Of a stretch of 64,000 nucleotides of DNA, positions 19,591 to 28,602 are shown in pieces. Every line of letters begins with the position of its first letter. Position 1 is the stretch's first letter. Below the pieces are notes generated by a model. That model made no database searches. It was not told the DNA's origin and worked only from the letters and a program-made list of their open reading frames with translations. A program made the position numbers and the translations under genes. Location: positions 6,820,001-6,884,000 of the forward strand of contig NZ_CP109162.1 of NCBI RefSeq assembly GCF_035920445.1, in the 5' to 3' direction. Origin of the DNA: Nocardia sp. NBC_01730 (GTDB lineage Bacteria > Actinomycetota > Actinomycetes > Mycobacteriales > Mycobacteriaceae).

Positions 19591-20076
19591 TCAATTGGGC
19601 GTCACCCAGTTGGTGATGTCGGCATGCACGACTTCGAGGCCGTTCTTGTCGTAGACCGACACCGGCACCACCAGATCGCAACCTTCGGTGATGGTCGCGA
19701 AGTCCGGAACCTCGGGCAGTTTCGCGACAGCGCGAAGCCCGGTCTCGGCCTTGGCCAGGTACCGCACGTTCATGGCCTTCGGAATCCACCGGTGGGTCGT
19801 GGGAACGGTCGCCTCGCTGAGCATGCCCATCGCCACCTCCGCCAGATTGCATGCCGCGATGGCGTGGAAGGTGCCCAGATGGTTGTGGATACCGAACCAC
19901 TTCGGCGAGGTCACCTCGCACAGCCCAGGCTCCAGCCGGACCACGCTAGGCAGCACGGTGCCGAAGTACGGCACCCGGGCCACCATCCCGAGGGAGAACA
20001 AGGCGTGCCCCAGCCGGTTGTCCGGCAGCTTCTTCCAGCCGCGGTAGGTCACGGTCTCTTTCGTCATAAGCTGCAT
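19591..20076 (-). CDS. Hotdog-fold DUF4442 protein (thioesterase-like)
   Basis: The predicted 161-residue protein resembles DUF4442 hotdog-fold proteins (GLCEVTSPKWFGIHNHLGTFHAIAACNLAEVAMG), a family related to acyl-CoA thioesterases and including phenylacetate-type members. The ATG at 20076 directly abuts a perfect 16-bp palindrome, which suggests a leaderless or very short-leader transcript under repressor control; an internal ATG at 20067 is possible. Its substrate is probably an acyl-CoA. It is transcribed away from the ribosomal operon. Confidence 0.78.
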   Translation of the reverse strand: MQLMTKETVTYRGWKKLPDNRLGHALFSLGMVARVPYFGTVLPSVVRLEPGLCEVTSPKWFGIHNHLGTFHAIAACNLAEVAMGMLSEATVPTTHRWIPKAMNVRYLAKAETGLRAVAKLPEVPDFATITEGCDLVVPVSVYDKNGLEVVHADITNWVTPN

Positions 20077-20092
20077 CTTACTTGGAAGTAAG
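20077..20092. promoter_or_regulatory. Palindromic operator CTTACTTGGAAGTAAG
   Basis: A 16-bp perfect palindrome (CTTACTT-GG-AAGTAAG) touches the start codon of the DUF4442 gene. Size and symmetry match TetR-family operators of fatty-acid genes. The regulator is not adjacent, so it would be encoded elsewhere. Confidence 0.6.
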
Positions 20093-20229
20093 TTCAGCTC
20101 CTCCGGTTGCAACCCCAACGCAACCTCCGCACGCCCAGTAGCGGCAAACACCCGGTTTCACAGTCGTCCCCAAGCACGCCGCACAGGCCCAACTCCCGCT
20201 TCCGAGCGCAGCGAGATCGAGCATTCCCC

Positions 20230-20324
20230 GTTCGCGGCCCGGCTCGCGTCCGAGCGGCCGACGCGTCCGCGACGAAGTCGCCAGCGGCGGTCGCTCGGAC
20301 GCGAGTCACCAGGGGGCCGCGAAC
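20230..20324. repeat. Large imperfect inverted repeat upstream of rpsJ
   Basis: A left arm (20230-20256, GTTCGCGGCCCGG then CTCGCGTCCGAGCG) pairs with a right arm (20292-20324, CGCTCGGACGCGAG, a short bulge, then GGCCGCGAAC) around a 35-nt loop. It lies in the 650-bp gap before the ribosomal operon, which otherwise holds no gene. It may be the end structure of a lost element, a transcript boundary, or a leader structure. Confidence 0.7.
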
Positions 20325-20355
20325 ACGCCGCGCCTTCGCGGCCAAAGACCCAGAT

Positions 20356-20384
20356 TTGTAGTGTGCGAGTGCGTCGGGCATACT
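20356..20384 (+). promoter_or_regulatory. Candidate promoter of the S10 ribosomal operon
   Basis: TTGTAG (20356-20361) and CATACT (20379-20384) are separated by 17 bp, a good fit to a housekeeping sigma promoter. This would leave a leader of about 355 nt before rpsJ, long enough for an autoregulatory structure, although I could not fold one. Confidence 0.4.
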
Positions 20385-20745
20385 GTTCGGGTTGCCTTGC
20401 AGCGGGCCGCCTGTTTCCGTGCGGAACGGGTTGTGGCCGAGCGGGGCGAGTAGTACCCAATCTTGTACCTCGCTGGGTTTCCGGCGTGGGTACGTCCGGG
20501 ACAGTGTTCCAGGCCTGAGATGAAGTAGATCCGGGGCCGAGGAATGAGCGGACGGGCGACACGCCCGACCGCGTGGACCGGAGAACCATGACAGATGAAC
20601 AGCGGCGAGGACCGGGCGTGCCTGGTCATGGTCTCGACTCTGAGACGTCTTCGTGTGTTCGGGCTGTGCAAATTGAGGGTGGTCCAGAAGGTTGGTGTAG
20701 CCAGCTTCCGGGCCACGAAGGAAAGCGGAGAAAAGGACACTTAGC

Positions 20746-21051
20746 GTGGCGGGACAAAAGATCCGCATCAGGCTCAAGGCCTATGACCACGAGGCGATCG
20801 ACGCATCTGCGCGCAAGATCGTGGAGACGGTGACCCGCACCGGGGCACGCGTCGTGGGCCCGGTGCCGTTGCCGACCGAGAAGAACGTGTACTGCGTCAT
20901 CCGTTCGCCGCACAAGTACAAAGACTCGCGCGAGCACTTCGAGATGCGTACGCACAAGCGCCTTATCGACATCCTCGACCCGACGCCGAAGACGGTGGAC
21001 GCGCTCATGCGCATCGACCTGCCGGCCAGCGTCGACGTCAACATTCAGTGA
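20746..21051 (+). CDS. rpsJ: 30S ribosomal protein S10
   Basis: The 101-residue protein reads [20 protein letters not shown] and continues with [18 protein letters not shown], the classic S10/NusE sequence. It sits in the 30S head and also binds NusB/NusG in antitermination. The start is GTG with AAAAGGA eight bases upstream. It is the first gene of an eleven-gene ribosomal operon. Confidence 0.98.
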   Translation: MAGQKIRIRLKAYDHEAIDASARKIVETVTRTGARVVGPVPLPTEKNVYCVIRSPHKYKDSREHFEMRTHKRLIDILDPTPKTVDALMRIDLPASVDVNIQ

Positions 21052-21065
21052 CGGGGACTCGAGAT

Positions 21066-21731
21066 ATGACTGACAACAAGAACAGGCCGGCGGCTGGCAT
21101 CCTGGGCACCAAGCTCGGCATGACCCAGGTCTTCGACGACAAGAACCGCGTCGTTCCCGTGACCGTCATCAAGGCCGGACCGAACGTCGTTACCCAGATT
21201 CGCACCGTGGAGCGGGACGGCTACAGCGCCGTCCAGGTCGCTTTCGGCGCCATCGACCCGCGCAAGGTGAACAAGCCGGTCTCCGGTCAGTTCACCAAGG
21301 CCGGTGTCACGCCACGTCGCCACGTCGCCGAGATCCGCGTCGCGGACGCCTCCACCTTCGAGGTCGGCCAGGAGATCAACGCCGACGTGTTCGAAGAGGG
21401 CACCTACGTCGACATCACCGGCACCAGCAAGGGCAAGGGTTTCGCGGGCACCATGAAGCGCCACGGCTTCCGTGGTCAGGGTGCCTCGCACGGTGCGCAG
21501 GCCGTGCACCGTCGCCCGGGTTCCATCGGTGGCTGCGCCACCCCCGGCCGCGTGTTCAAGGGCATGCGCATGTCGGGCCGGATGGGCAACGACCGCGTCA
21601 CCACGCAGAACCTGTCGGTTCACAAGGTGGACGCCGAGAACGGCCTGCTGCTGATCAAGGGAGCGATCCCGGGTCGCAAGGGCGGCGTCGTGATCGTCAA
21701 GAGCGCCGTGAAGGGTGGTGCGCACGCATGA
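21066..21731 (+). CDS. rplC: 50S ribosomal protein L3
   Basis: The 221-residue protein has [13 protein letters not shown] at the N-terminus and the [19 protein letters not shown] loop that reaches the peptidyl transferase centre. The ATG at 21066 (MTDNKNRP) fits the family better than the in-frame GTG at 21048. It lies 14 bp after rpsJ and overlaps rplD by 4 bp. Confidence 0.98.
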   Translation: MTDNKNRPAAGILGTKLGMTQVFDDKNRVVPVTVIKAGPNVVTQIRTVERDGYSAVQVAFGAIDPRKVNKPVSGQFTKAGVTPRRHVAEIRVADASTFEVGQEINADVFEEGTYVDITGTSKGKGFAGTMKRHGFRGQGASHGAQAVHRRPGSIGGCATPGRVFKGMRMSGRMGNDRVTTQNLSVHKVDAENGLLLIKGAIPGRKGGVVIVKSAVKGGAHA

Positions 21732-22441
21732 CCAGCGTGGACACGAAGAAGTCGGACGTAGAGAAGTCCGCCGACCTCACGCTGCCGGTCAAGGAGATCG
21801 GCGGCAAGACCAACGGCACCGTCGAGCTCCCCGCGGAGATCTTCGGCGTGACCGCCAATATCGCGCTGATGCACCAGGTCGTCATCGCGCAGCTGGCTGC
21901 GGCCCGTCAGGGCACGCACAGCACGAAGACACGCGGCGAGGTCTCCGGTGGCGGCAAGAAGCCGTACCGCCAGAAGGGAACCGGTCGCGCCCGTCAGGGC
22001 TCGACCCGTGCGCCGCAGTTCGCAGGCGGTGGCACCGTGCACGGCCCACAGCCGCGCGACTACAGCCAGCGCACCCCGAAGAAGATGAAGGCCGCCGCCC
22101 TGCGTGGTGCCCTGTCGGACCGGGCCCGCAACGAGCGCATCCACATTATCGCCGAGCTGGTCGCCGGACAGACGCCGTCGACCAAGACCGCCAAGAGCTT
22201 CCTGGCCGAGCTGTCGGACCGCAAGAAGTTCCTGGTCGTCGTCGGCCGCGAGGACATCGCCGCGTGGAAGAGCGTGGCGAACCTGCAGAACGTGCAGCCG
22301 ATCGCCCCGGATCAGCTCAACACCTACGACGTGCTGAACAGCGACGAAGTGGTGTTCAGCGTCGAGGCTCTGAACACTTTCGTTCACGGCCCCGCGGAGT
22401 CTGCGCAGGACACTGCGGTGGCACAGGAGGAGAGCAAGTGA
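21728..22441 (+). CDS. rplD: 50S ribosomal protein L4
   Basis: The 237-residue protein carries the L4 exit-tunnel loop ([20 protein letters not shown] then [15 protein letters not shown]). The N-terminal extension (about 25 residues) and an acidic C-terminal tail are usual in actinobacteria. In enterobacteria L4 represses the S10 operon; whether it does so here is unknown. ATGA overlap with rplC and GTGA overlap with rplW. Confidence 0.98.
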   Translation: MTSVDTKKSDVEKSADLTLPVKEIGGKTNGTVELPAEIFGVTANIALMHQVVIAQLAAARQGTHSTKTRGEVSGGGKKPYRQKGTGRARQGSTRAPQFAGGGTVHGPQPRDYSQRTPKKMKAAALRGALSDRARNERIHIIAELVAGQTPSTKTAKSFLAELSDRKKFLVVVGREDIAAWKSVANLQNVQPIAPDQLNTYDVLNSDEVVFSVEALNTFVHGPAESAQDTAVAQEESK

Positions 22442-22743
22442 CCACCATCGCCGACCCCCGCGACATCCTGCTGGCGCCGGTCATCTCGGAGAAGTCCTAC
22501 GGACTGATCGAGGAAGGCACCTACACCTTCCTGGTGCACCCGGACTCGAACAAGACGCAGATCAAGATCGCCGTCGAGAAGGTCTTCGGTGTGAAGGTCA
22601 CCAGCGTCAACACCGCCAACCGTCAGGGCAAGCGCAAGCGGACCCGCTTCGGTTACGGCAAGCGCAAAGACACCAAGCGCGCGCTCGTGACCATCTCGGC
22701 CGACAGCAAGCCCATCGAGATCTTCGGAGGCCCGGTCGCGTAA
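22438..22743 (+). CDS. rplW: 50S ribosomal protein L23
   Basis: The 101-residue protein starts at GTG inside the rplD stop (4-bp overlap). It has the family core [20 protein letters not shown] and [21 protein letters not shown]23 sits at the tunnel exit and docks trigger factor and SRP. Confidence 0.98.
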   Translation: MTTIADPRDILLAPVISEKSYGLIEEGTYTFLVHPDSNKTQIKIAVEKVFGVKVTSVNTANRQGKRKRTRFGYGKRKDTKRALVTISADSKPIEIFGGPVA

Positions 22744-22776
22744 GCGCCTGGGAACCCAGAAAGCAGAGAAGAACTC

Positions 22777-23613
22777 ATGGCAATTCGTAAGTACAAGCCG
22801 ACTACGCCGGGCCGTCGTGGCGCCAGTGTCTCGGACTTCGCGGAGATCACCCGGTCGACGCCCGAGAAGTCGCTGCTGCGTCCGCTGTCCAAGAGCGGTG
22901 GTCGTAACGCCCACGGCCGCATCACCACTCGTCACCGTGGTGGCGGGCACAAGCGGGCCTACCGTGTCATCGACTTCCGTCGCCTGGACAAGGACGGCGT
23001 CCCGGCCAAGGTCGCGCACATCGAGTACGACCCGAACCGGACCGCGAACATCGCGCTGCTGCACTATGTGGACGGCGAGAAGCGCTACATCATCGCCCCC
23101 AAGGGTGTGACGCAGGGCACGCCGATCGAGTCCGGCCCCACGGCCGACATCAAGCCGGGCAATAACCTGCCGCTGCGCAACATCCCGACCGGTACCACCA
23201 TCCACAACGTGGAGCTGCGTCCGGGCGGCGGTGCCAAGATGGCCCGTTCCGCGGGCATGAGCATCCAGCTGCTCGGTAAGGAAGGCCCCTACGCCACGCT
23301 GCGTATGCCCTCCGGTGAGATCCGTCGCGTCGACGTGCGCTGCCGCGCCACCGTCGGCGAGGTCGGCAATGCCGAGCAGTCGAACATCAACTGGGGCAAG
23401 GCCGGCCGCATGCGCTGGAAGGGTCGTCGCCCCACGGTCCGTGGTGTCGTCATGAACCCGGTCGACCACCCGCACGGTGGTGGTGAAGGCAAGACCTCCG
23501 GTGGTCGTCACCCGGTCTCGCCGTGGGGTCAGCCGGAAGGCCGCACCCGCAAGCCCAACCGCCCGAGCGACAAGCTCATCGTCCGCCGCCGCAAGACCGG
23601 CAAGAAGCGCTGA
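22777..23613 (+). CDS. rplB: 50S ribosomal protein L2
   Basis: The 278-residue protein has the rRNA-binding N-terminal half ([20 protein letters not shown]) and the essential C-terminal [20 protein letters not shown] segment with the conserved His near the peptidyl transferase centre. It lies 33 bp after rplW. Confidence 0.98.
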   Translation: MAIRKYKPTTPGRRGASVSDFAEITRSTPEKSLLRPLSKSGGRNAHGRITTRHRGGGHKRAYRVIDFRRLDKDGVPAKVAHIEYDPNRTANIALLHYVDGEKRYIIAPKGVTQGTPIESGPTADIKPGNNLPLRNIPTGTTIHNVELRPGGGAKMARSAGMSIQLLGKEGPYATLRMPSGEIRRVDVRCRATVGEVGNAEQSNINWGKAGRMRWKGRRPTVRGVVMNPVDHPHGGGEGKTSGGRHPVSPWGQPEGRTRKPNRPSDKLIVRRRKTGKKR

Positions 23614-23628
23614 AGGAGGAGGTAAGAA

Positions 23629-23910
23629 ATGCCACGCAGCCTCAAGAAAGGCCCGTTTGTCGACGACCACCTCCTCGCGAAGGTGGACGTACAGAACGAG
23701 AAGGGCACCAAGCAGGTCATCAAGACCTGGTCGCGTCGTTCGACCATCATCCCCGATTTCATCGGGCACACGTTCGCGGTGCACGACGGCCGCAAGCACG
23801 TGCCGGTGTTCGTCTCGGACAACATGGTCGGACACAAGCTCGGTGAGTTCGCGCCGACCAGGACGTTCAGGAGCCACGTCAAGGAAGACCGGAAGAGCAA
23901 GCGGCGATGA
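23629..23910 (+). CDS. rpsS: 30S ribosomal protein S19
   Basis: The 93-residue protein starts [20 protein letters not shown] and contains [21 protein letters not shown]19 forms part of the 30S head with S13. The ATG follows AAGGAGGAGG. It overlaps rplV by 4 bp. Confidence 0.98.
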   Translation: MPRSLKKGPFVDDHLLAKVDVQNEKGTKQVIKTWSRRSTIIPDFIGHTFAVHDGRKHVPVFVSDNMVGHKLGEFAPTRTFRSHVKEDRKSKRR

Positions 23911-24335
23911 GCGAAGCGAAGAGCAATCAGACACTGCTGACGGCGCCGTCGAACCTGACTGCGCGCGCGACCGCCAAGCACGTTCGCGTCACTCCGATGA
24001 AGGCACGCCGTGTCGTGGACTTGGTCCGCGGCAAGCGCGTCGAGGACGCCCTCGCCCTGCTCAAGTTCGCGCCCCAGGCCGCGAGCGAGCCGGTCGCCAA
24101 GGTCGTCGCCAGCGCCGCGGCCAACGCCGAGAACAACCTTGGCCTTGACCCGTCCACATTGGTCATCTCGACGGCTTACGTCGACGAGGGCGCGACCATG
24201 AAGCGGTTCCAGCCGCGTGCCCAGGGCCGTGCGTTCCGCATCCGCAAGCGCACCAGCCACATCACCATCGAGGTCGAGAGCATCCCCACCGCCGGTGGAT
24301 CCACTCGTAACCGCCGGAAGGGAGGGGCAAAGTAA
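23907..24335 (+). CDS. rplV: 50S ribosomal protein L22
   Basis: The 142-residue protein has [20 protein letters not shown] and the tunnel beta-hairpin ([20 protein letters not shown]). The C-terminal tail is longer than in E. coli, as is normal in actinobacteria. Its stop is immediately followed by the rpsC start. Confidence 0.98.
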   Translation: MSEAKSNQTLLTAPSNLTARATAKHVRVTPMKARRVVDLVRGKRVEDALALLKFAPQAASEPVAKVVASAAANAENNLGLDPSTLVISTAYVDEGATMKRFQPRAQGRAFRIRKRTSHITIEVESIPTAGGSTRNRRKGGAK

Positions 24336-25130
<795 letters not shown>

Positions 25131-25133
25131 CGC

Positions 25134-25550
25134 ATGCTGATGCCTCGCAAGGTGAAGCACCGCAAGCAGCATCACCCGGGTCGTTCCGGCATGGCCAAGG
25201 GCGGCACCTCGGTGGCGTTCGGCGAGTTCGGCATCCAGGCACTGGAGCCTGCCTACGTCACCAACCGGCAGATCGAGTCGGCGCGTATCGCGATGACTCG
25301 CCACATCAAGCGCGGCGGCAAGATCTGGATCAACATCTACCCGGATCGTCCGCTGACCAAGAAGCCTGCCGAGACCCGCATGGGTTCCGGTAAGGGTTCG
25401 CCGGAGTGGTGGATCGCGAACGTCAAGCCCGGTCGGGTGATGTTCGAGATGAGCTACCCGAACGAGGAGACCGCTCGTGAGGCTCTGCGCCGCGCGATGC
25501 ACAAGCTCCCGATGAAGTGCAGGATCGTGACCAGGGAGGAGCAGTTCTGA
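25134..25550 (+). CDS. rplP: 50S ribosomal protein L16
   Basis: The 138-residue protein starts [19 protein letters not shown] and contains [20 protein letters not shown]16 organises the A-site region of the 50S subunit. The TGATG junction overlaps the rpmC start by one base. Confidence 0.98.
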   Translation: MLMPRKVKHRKQHHPGRSGMAKGGTSVAFGEFGIQALEPAYVTNRQIESARIAMTRHIKRGGKIWINIYPDRPLTKKPAETRMGSGKGSPEWWIANVKPGRVMFEMSYPNEETAREALRRAMHKLPMKCRIVTREEQF

Positions 25551-25789
25551 TGGCTACCGGAACACCGGCCGCAGAGCTCCGCGAGCTCACCGAAGAGGAT
25601 TTGGTGGCCAAGCTGCGCGAATCCAAGGAAGAGCTGTTCAACCTGCGCTTCCAGATGGCGACGGGTCAGCTGGACAACAACCGTCGTCTGCGCGTCGTCC
25701 GTCACGAGATCGCGCGCATCTACACGGTCATGCGTGAGCGCGAGCTCGGTCTGGCCACCGGACCCGCTGGCAAGGGAGATGCGGCATGA
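25550..25789 (+). CDS. rpmC: 50S ribosomal protein L29
   Basis: The 79-residue two-helix protein has [20 protein letters not shown] and the family motif [18 protein letters not shown]. The start overlaps the rplP stop. L29 is at the tunnel exit next to L23. ATGA overlap with rpsQ. Confidence 0.97.
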   Translation: MATGTPAAELRELTEEDLVAKLRESKEELFNLRFQMATGQLDNNRRLRVVRHEIARIYTVMRERELGLATGPAGKGDAA

Positions 25790-26058
25790 GCGAAAACGTG
25801 GAAGGGCAGCGCAACAGCCGTAAGGTTCGTGTCGGCTACGTTGTCTCGGACAAGATGAACAAGACGATCGTTGTCGAGCTGGAAGACCGTCACCGGCACC
25901 CGCTCTACGGCAAGATCATTCGCACCACCTCGAAGGTGAAGGCGCACGACGAGAACGAGGTCGCCGGTATCGGTGACCGTGTTCAGCTGATGGAGACCCG
26001 TCCGCTGTCGGCGACCAAGCGCTGGCGGTTGGTCGAGGTGCTGGAGAAGGCCAAGTAA
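25786..26058 (+). CDS. rpsQ: 30S ribosomal protein S17
   Basis: The 90-residue OB-fold protein reads [20 protein letters not shown] then [20 protein letters not shown] and ends [15 protein letters not shown]. It binds 16S rRNA early in 30S assembly. It is the last gene of the operon, which ends at the terminator just downstream. Two extra partial copies of its 3' part lie at 26209-26457 and 33199-33327. Confidence 0.98.
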   Translation: MSENVEGQRNSRKVRVGYVVSDKMNKTIVVELEDRHRHPLYGKIIRTTSKVKAHDENEVAGIGDRVQLMETRPLSATKRWRLVEVLEKAK

Positions 26059-26075
26059 GAGCCTCCTCAGTCTGA

Positions 26076-26117
26076 AAAGGGCCGTCGACTAGGAATTTTC
26101 CGAGTCGACGGCCCTTT
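26076..26117 (+). terminator. Strong intrinsic terminator of the S10 operon
   Basis: A 15-bp perfect stem (AAAGGGCCGTCGACT with AGTCGACGGCCCTTT) and a 12-nt loop start 18 bp after the rpsQ stop. The T run is short (TTT). It closes the ribosomal operon before rplN, which is not found in the rest of the window. Confidence 0.85.
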
Positions 26118-26208
26118 GTCATCGATTATCGCGGAAGCAGACTCGGGTAGCTTGTGGCCAGGTGGATATTCGCCTCGCTCGATAGTGCGCTGCCGAGGAT
26201 CGCAGGGA

Positions 26209-26457
26209 GCTCGCGGTGTCCGCGTTGTCTCGGACAAGATGAACAAGATGATCGTTGTCGAGTTGGAGAACCGTGACCGGCACCCGCTCTACGGCAAGAT
26301 CATTCGCACCACCTCGAAGGGGGAGGCGCACGACGAGAACGAGGTCGCCGGTATCGGTGACCGTGTTCAGCTGATGGAGACCCGTCCGCTGTCGGCAACC
26401 AAGCGCTGGCGGTCGGTCGAGGTGCCGGAAGACCGAGTAATCTCGCTGCACGGCTGA
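26209..26457 (+). pseudogene. Partial duplicate of rpsQ (S17), nearly identical at DNA level
   Basis: From about 26224 the DNA repeats rpsQ with few changes ([20 protein letters not shown] and [20 protein letters not shown]). The reading frame stays open to 26457, but the first 15-20 residues of S17 are replaced by unrelated sequence and the C-terminus is altered ([13 protein letters not shown] instead of VEVLEKAK). There is no good start or ribosome site, so it is probably not a working S17. The close identity argues for a recent duplication. Confidence 0.85.
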
Positions 26458-26743
26458 CAAGTCGAACTCGAAGGTCTGTTTCTCATTTCTGGGAAGTCAA
26501 CATTTGACATATCAACACATTCGGTATCGGTAGAACTCGCGACAAGTGTTGCGTGGATGCGCTATTGAAATGTATTGTGCTGGAAGGGGTTTGGGAGCTG
26601 ATGGTGGCTACTGCCGGGTTTCCTTCCGCGCCGGGATTGCCGTGTCGGAGTCGTGAATTGAAACCTTGACAAGGTAGCGGACCGTGCGTTATGTTTACGC
26701 AATCCAAGAGCCATCGGATCACAATGTAAATAAGGAGGTCGCC
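26458..26743. other. A/T-richer leader region of the island operon
   Basis: This 286-bp gap has visibly lower GC than the flanking genes and no gene. It contains a strong promoter at 26666-26695 and the Shine-Dalgarno of the peptide gene. A second TTGACA at 26504-26509 has no -10 at proper distance. Confidence 0.6.
26666..26695 (+). promoter_or_regulatory. Near-consensus promoter of the island operon
   Basis: A perfect -35 TTGACA (26666-26671) is spaced 18 bp from TATGTT (26690-26695). The start of transcription would fall near 26702, about 40 nt before the peptide start codon. This is the best promoter match I see in the window. Confidence 0.7.
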
Positions 26744-26803
26744 ATGTCGGACGAGCAATTCCTGGATTCTCGCGACGAGGGCGAAATCGCCACGAAGTGG
26801 TGA
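26744..26803 (+). CDS. 19-residue peptide, candidate ribosomal precursor peptide
   Basis: The coding sequence gives MSDEQFLDSRDEGEIATKW and a TGA stop. AAGGAGGT ends four bases before the ATG, an almost perfect Shine-Dalgarno, and a near-consensus promoter lies 50-80 bp upstream. The N-terminal part is acidic (seven Asp/Glu), which is usual for leader segments; the end A-T-K-W offers Lys and Trp as modifiable residues. It is the first cistron before a HEAT/FGE-like protein, an NTF2-like protein and a P450-oxidase fusion, all on the same strand. No known precursor family is recognised. Alternative: a short leader peptide that only couples translation, but a single Trp codon argues against Trp attenuation. 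Confidence 0.65.
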   Translation: MSDEQFLDSRDEGEIATKW

Positions 26804-26855
26804 TTGTCCACTCGAACCCCCACTGATAGCTGATATAGCAGAGAGTCTGATGTAG

Positions 26856-28187
26856 TTGAAGCAGTTCTCTGGCATTGATGATTGCACTGATGCCGAGTAT
26901 TGGGTTGCGGTAGAGAAAATCAGCGCTGAGTGGCGTGAACTCCCCATTGATGATGAAACGCTCTCATTGTTGATTTCTCTTTCGTGTAATCATCCGGATT
27001 GGCCCATTCGCGCGTCAGCGATTCGCTATCTCGCCGAGTCTTTCGGGGAGCGCGATTCGGCCGTTGAGGCCATCATTGCAGCCACTCATGACCAGACGGA
27101 TTGGGTGTCGTTCACTGCTATTCAGCTATGTGGGAAACTGAGAACAAAAGAGGCCCTGCGGGATCTGATCCGTATCTCGGGTTGGCCGAGCAATTTCATG
27201 CGACACGGTTACGTTCGTAAACCTGTCGGGTGCGGTGCCGCGTTTACCAAGCGTGCACTGATCTCGATTCTGGGTAGCCGTGATCCGGAAGAATTGCGTC
27301 GGCTCGAGGACGAACATTTTGCCGAGCTGCGTGCCAAAGCCGATACTGTTCGGCCCGCACGCAGGCATGAGGACGTCGTCGAGATCCCCGCCGGGCTGTT
27401 CACCGCTGGCGCACCTGCGCAAGCGGTCGGCCCCTTTAACATGGACGACTCGGACAACCCGCCGCGTTCAGTCGATCTGCCCGCATTTCTTATCGATCGC
27501 ACCGTAGTGACCAACCGGCGCTACCAGGAATTCCTCGATGAGATCGGTGACAGCACGGCGTTCGACCACCCGGATCAGCCGGACGGACAAGAACGCCATC
27601 GCTCAGCTCATCAGCACGACGCACGCTTCAACGATCCTGACCTCCCGGTAGTCGGCATCGACTGGTATGACGCGTGGGCATTCGCCAACTGGGCCGGTGG
27701 CATGTTGCCGAGCGAGGACCAATGGGAGAAGGCGGCGCGCGGCTGCGACGGGAGGGTGTATCCCTGGGGGAATACCTGGGAACCCGAGCGCGCAAATTTC
27801 GTCGAGCGGGCATTCGATACCCGCGTCAGCGATCTCGCTGAACTGGAGCAGTTGTTGGTCACCGTCACGGAAGCGGACTTCCCAGCGAGGCCGGTGTTTC
27901 CTGCCGACAGCTTCCCGGAGGGTGCTGGTCCGTACGGCTTGCTGCACATGGCCGGCAACGTCTGGGAGATGACCCGGACCAACTTCTTCAGCCGTAAGGA
28001 CATGGACCCGTTCTTCCGAGGCCGCCGACCGGTCGAGTTCATGAACCGTCAGGATGCCTTCTATGTCCTTCGCGGTGGTACCTGGACTTCGCCGCCGGTC
28101 TGCCTGACGACTTACTACCGCGGCAAAGATCTGCTGACCGATAGGCACAACGAGATTGGATTCCGCTGTGTATACCCGGCCGAATGA
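26856..28187 (+). CDS. HEAT-repeat protein fused to a formylglycine-generating-enzyme-like (SUMF1/EgtB-type) domain
   Basis: The 443-residue protein starts at TTG 26856; no in-frame ATG or GTG gives an intact N-terminus. Residues about 30-125 read as alpha-helical HEAT-like repeats (HPDWPIRASAIRYLAESFG, TDWVSFTAIQLCGKLRTKEA). Residues about 170-443 form an FGE-sulfatase domain (VVTNRRYQEFLDEIG, WEKAARGCDGRVYPWGN, MAGNVWEMT, VLRGGTW, IGFRCVYPA). True FGE has two active-site Cys after RGGSW; here only one is near (PPVCLTTYYR), so canonical sulfatase Cys oxidation is doubtful. The domain family also includes EgtB-type oxygenases. The HEAT part could hold the 19-residue peptide. GC content is lower than in neighbouring genes. 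It is followed by three downstream genes at short spacing or overlap. Confidence 0.85.
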   Translation: MKQFSGIDDCTDAEYWVAVEKISAEWRELPIDDETLSLLISLSCNHPDWPIRASAIRYLAESFGERDSAVEAIIAATHDQTDWVSFTAIQLCGKLRTKEALRDLIRISGWPSNFMRHGYVRKPVGCGAAFTKRALISILGSRDPEELRRLEDEHFAELRAKADTVRPARRHEDVVEIPAGLFTAGAPAQAVGPFNMDDSDNPPRSVDLPAFLIDRTVVTNRRYQEFLDEIGDSTAFDHPDQPDGQERHRSAHQHDARFNDPDLPVVGIDWYDAWAFANWAGGMLPSEDQWEKAARGCDGRVYPWGNTWEPERANFVERAFDTRVSDLAELEQLLVTVTEADFPARPVFPADSFPEGAGPYGLLHMAGNVWEMTRTNFFSRKDMDPFFRGRRPVEFMNRQDAFYVLRGGTWTSPPVCLTTYYRGKDLLTDRHNEIGFRCVYPAE

Positions 28188-28194
28188 GCCGTCG

Positions 28195-28602
28195 GTGAGC
28201 ACCGGTGCCGGTGTCGAGGTTGTGCTGCGGTATCTCGCGGCTTCCAATGCTGGAGACCGCGCGGCGGTGGAGGAGCTATTGGCCGATGACGCCACCTTCA
28301 CGCTCTGGGGTCGGCTACCGGTGTCCGGAACGACGGTCGGCAAGCGAGCCATTGTCGAGTCTCTGATGCCTGGCGCCCGCAAGTTGTTCCAGCCCGGCAC
28401 GTTGCAACTGCAGCCGCTGCATGTGATGGCCGACGGAGACCACGTGGTCGCCGAGGTGCACGCAGAAGGTACCAGCGCTGCCGGCCTTGCCTATGACACC
28501 CAGTACTGCATGGTATTTCAGGTCTGTGATGGGCAGATCCATGTGGTGCGGGAGTACATGGATACCTCATACGCGGAGACTGTGCTGTGCCCTCATCTGT
28601 GA
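28195..28602 (+). CDS. NTF2-like / SnoaL-like small protein
   Basis: The 135-residue protein shows the NTF2-like fold pattern: VLRYLAASNAGDRAAVEELL, FTLWGRLPVSGTTVGKRAIV, then alternating beta strands ending VVREYMDTSYAETVL. The GTG at 28195, just after the previous stop at 28187, is preferred; starts at 28156 or 28168 would overlap that gene. Members are small binding or isomerase/cyclase/hydrolase proteins in secondary metabolism and catabolism. Its stop overlaps the P450 start by 4 bp. The reaction is unknown. Confidence 0.75.
   Translation: MSTGAGVEVVLRYLAASNAGDRAAVEELLADDATFTLWGRLPVSGTTVGKRAIVESLMPGARKLFQPGTLQLQPLHVMADGDHVVAEVHAEGTSAAGLAYDTQYCMVFQVCDGQIHVVREYMDTSYAETVLCPHL

Noticed and set aside
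19365..19616. Small open frame of 83 codons before the DUF4442 gene
   Set aside because: Its central part is a TnpB remnant joined out of frame to unrelated sequence, so it is better explained as part of the pseudogene.
21048..21065. GTG at 21048 as the start of ribosomal protein L3
   Set aside because: The added residues are not conserved, and the ATG at 21066 gives the usual L3 N-terminus.
26744..26803. Trp attenuator leader peptide
   Set aside because: Only one Trp codon, no alternating terminator/antiterminator stems after it, and no tryptophan genes downstream.
26856..28187. Sulfatase-activating formylglycine enzyme for a neighbouring sulfatase
   Set aside because: No sulfatase gene lies in the window, and the second active-site Cys expected in FGE is not where it should be.
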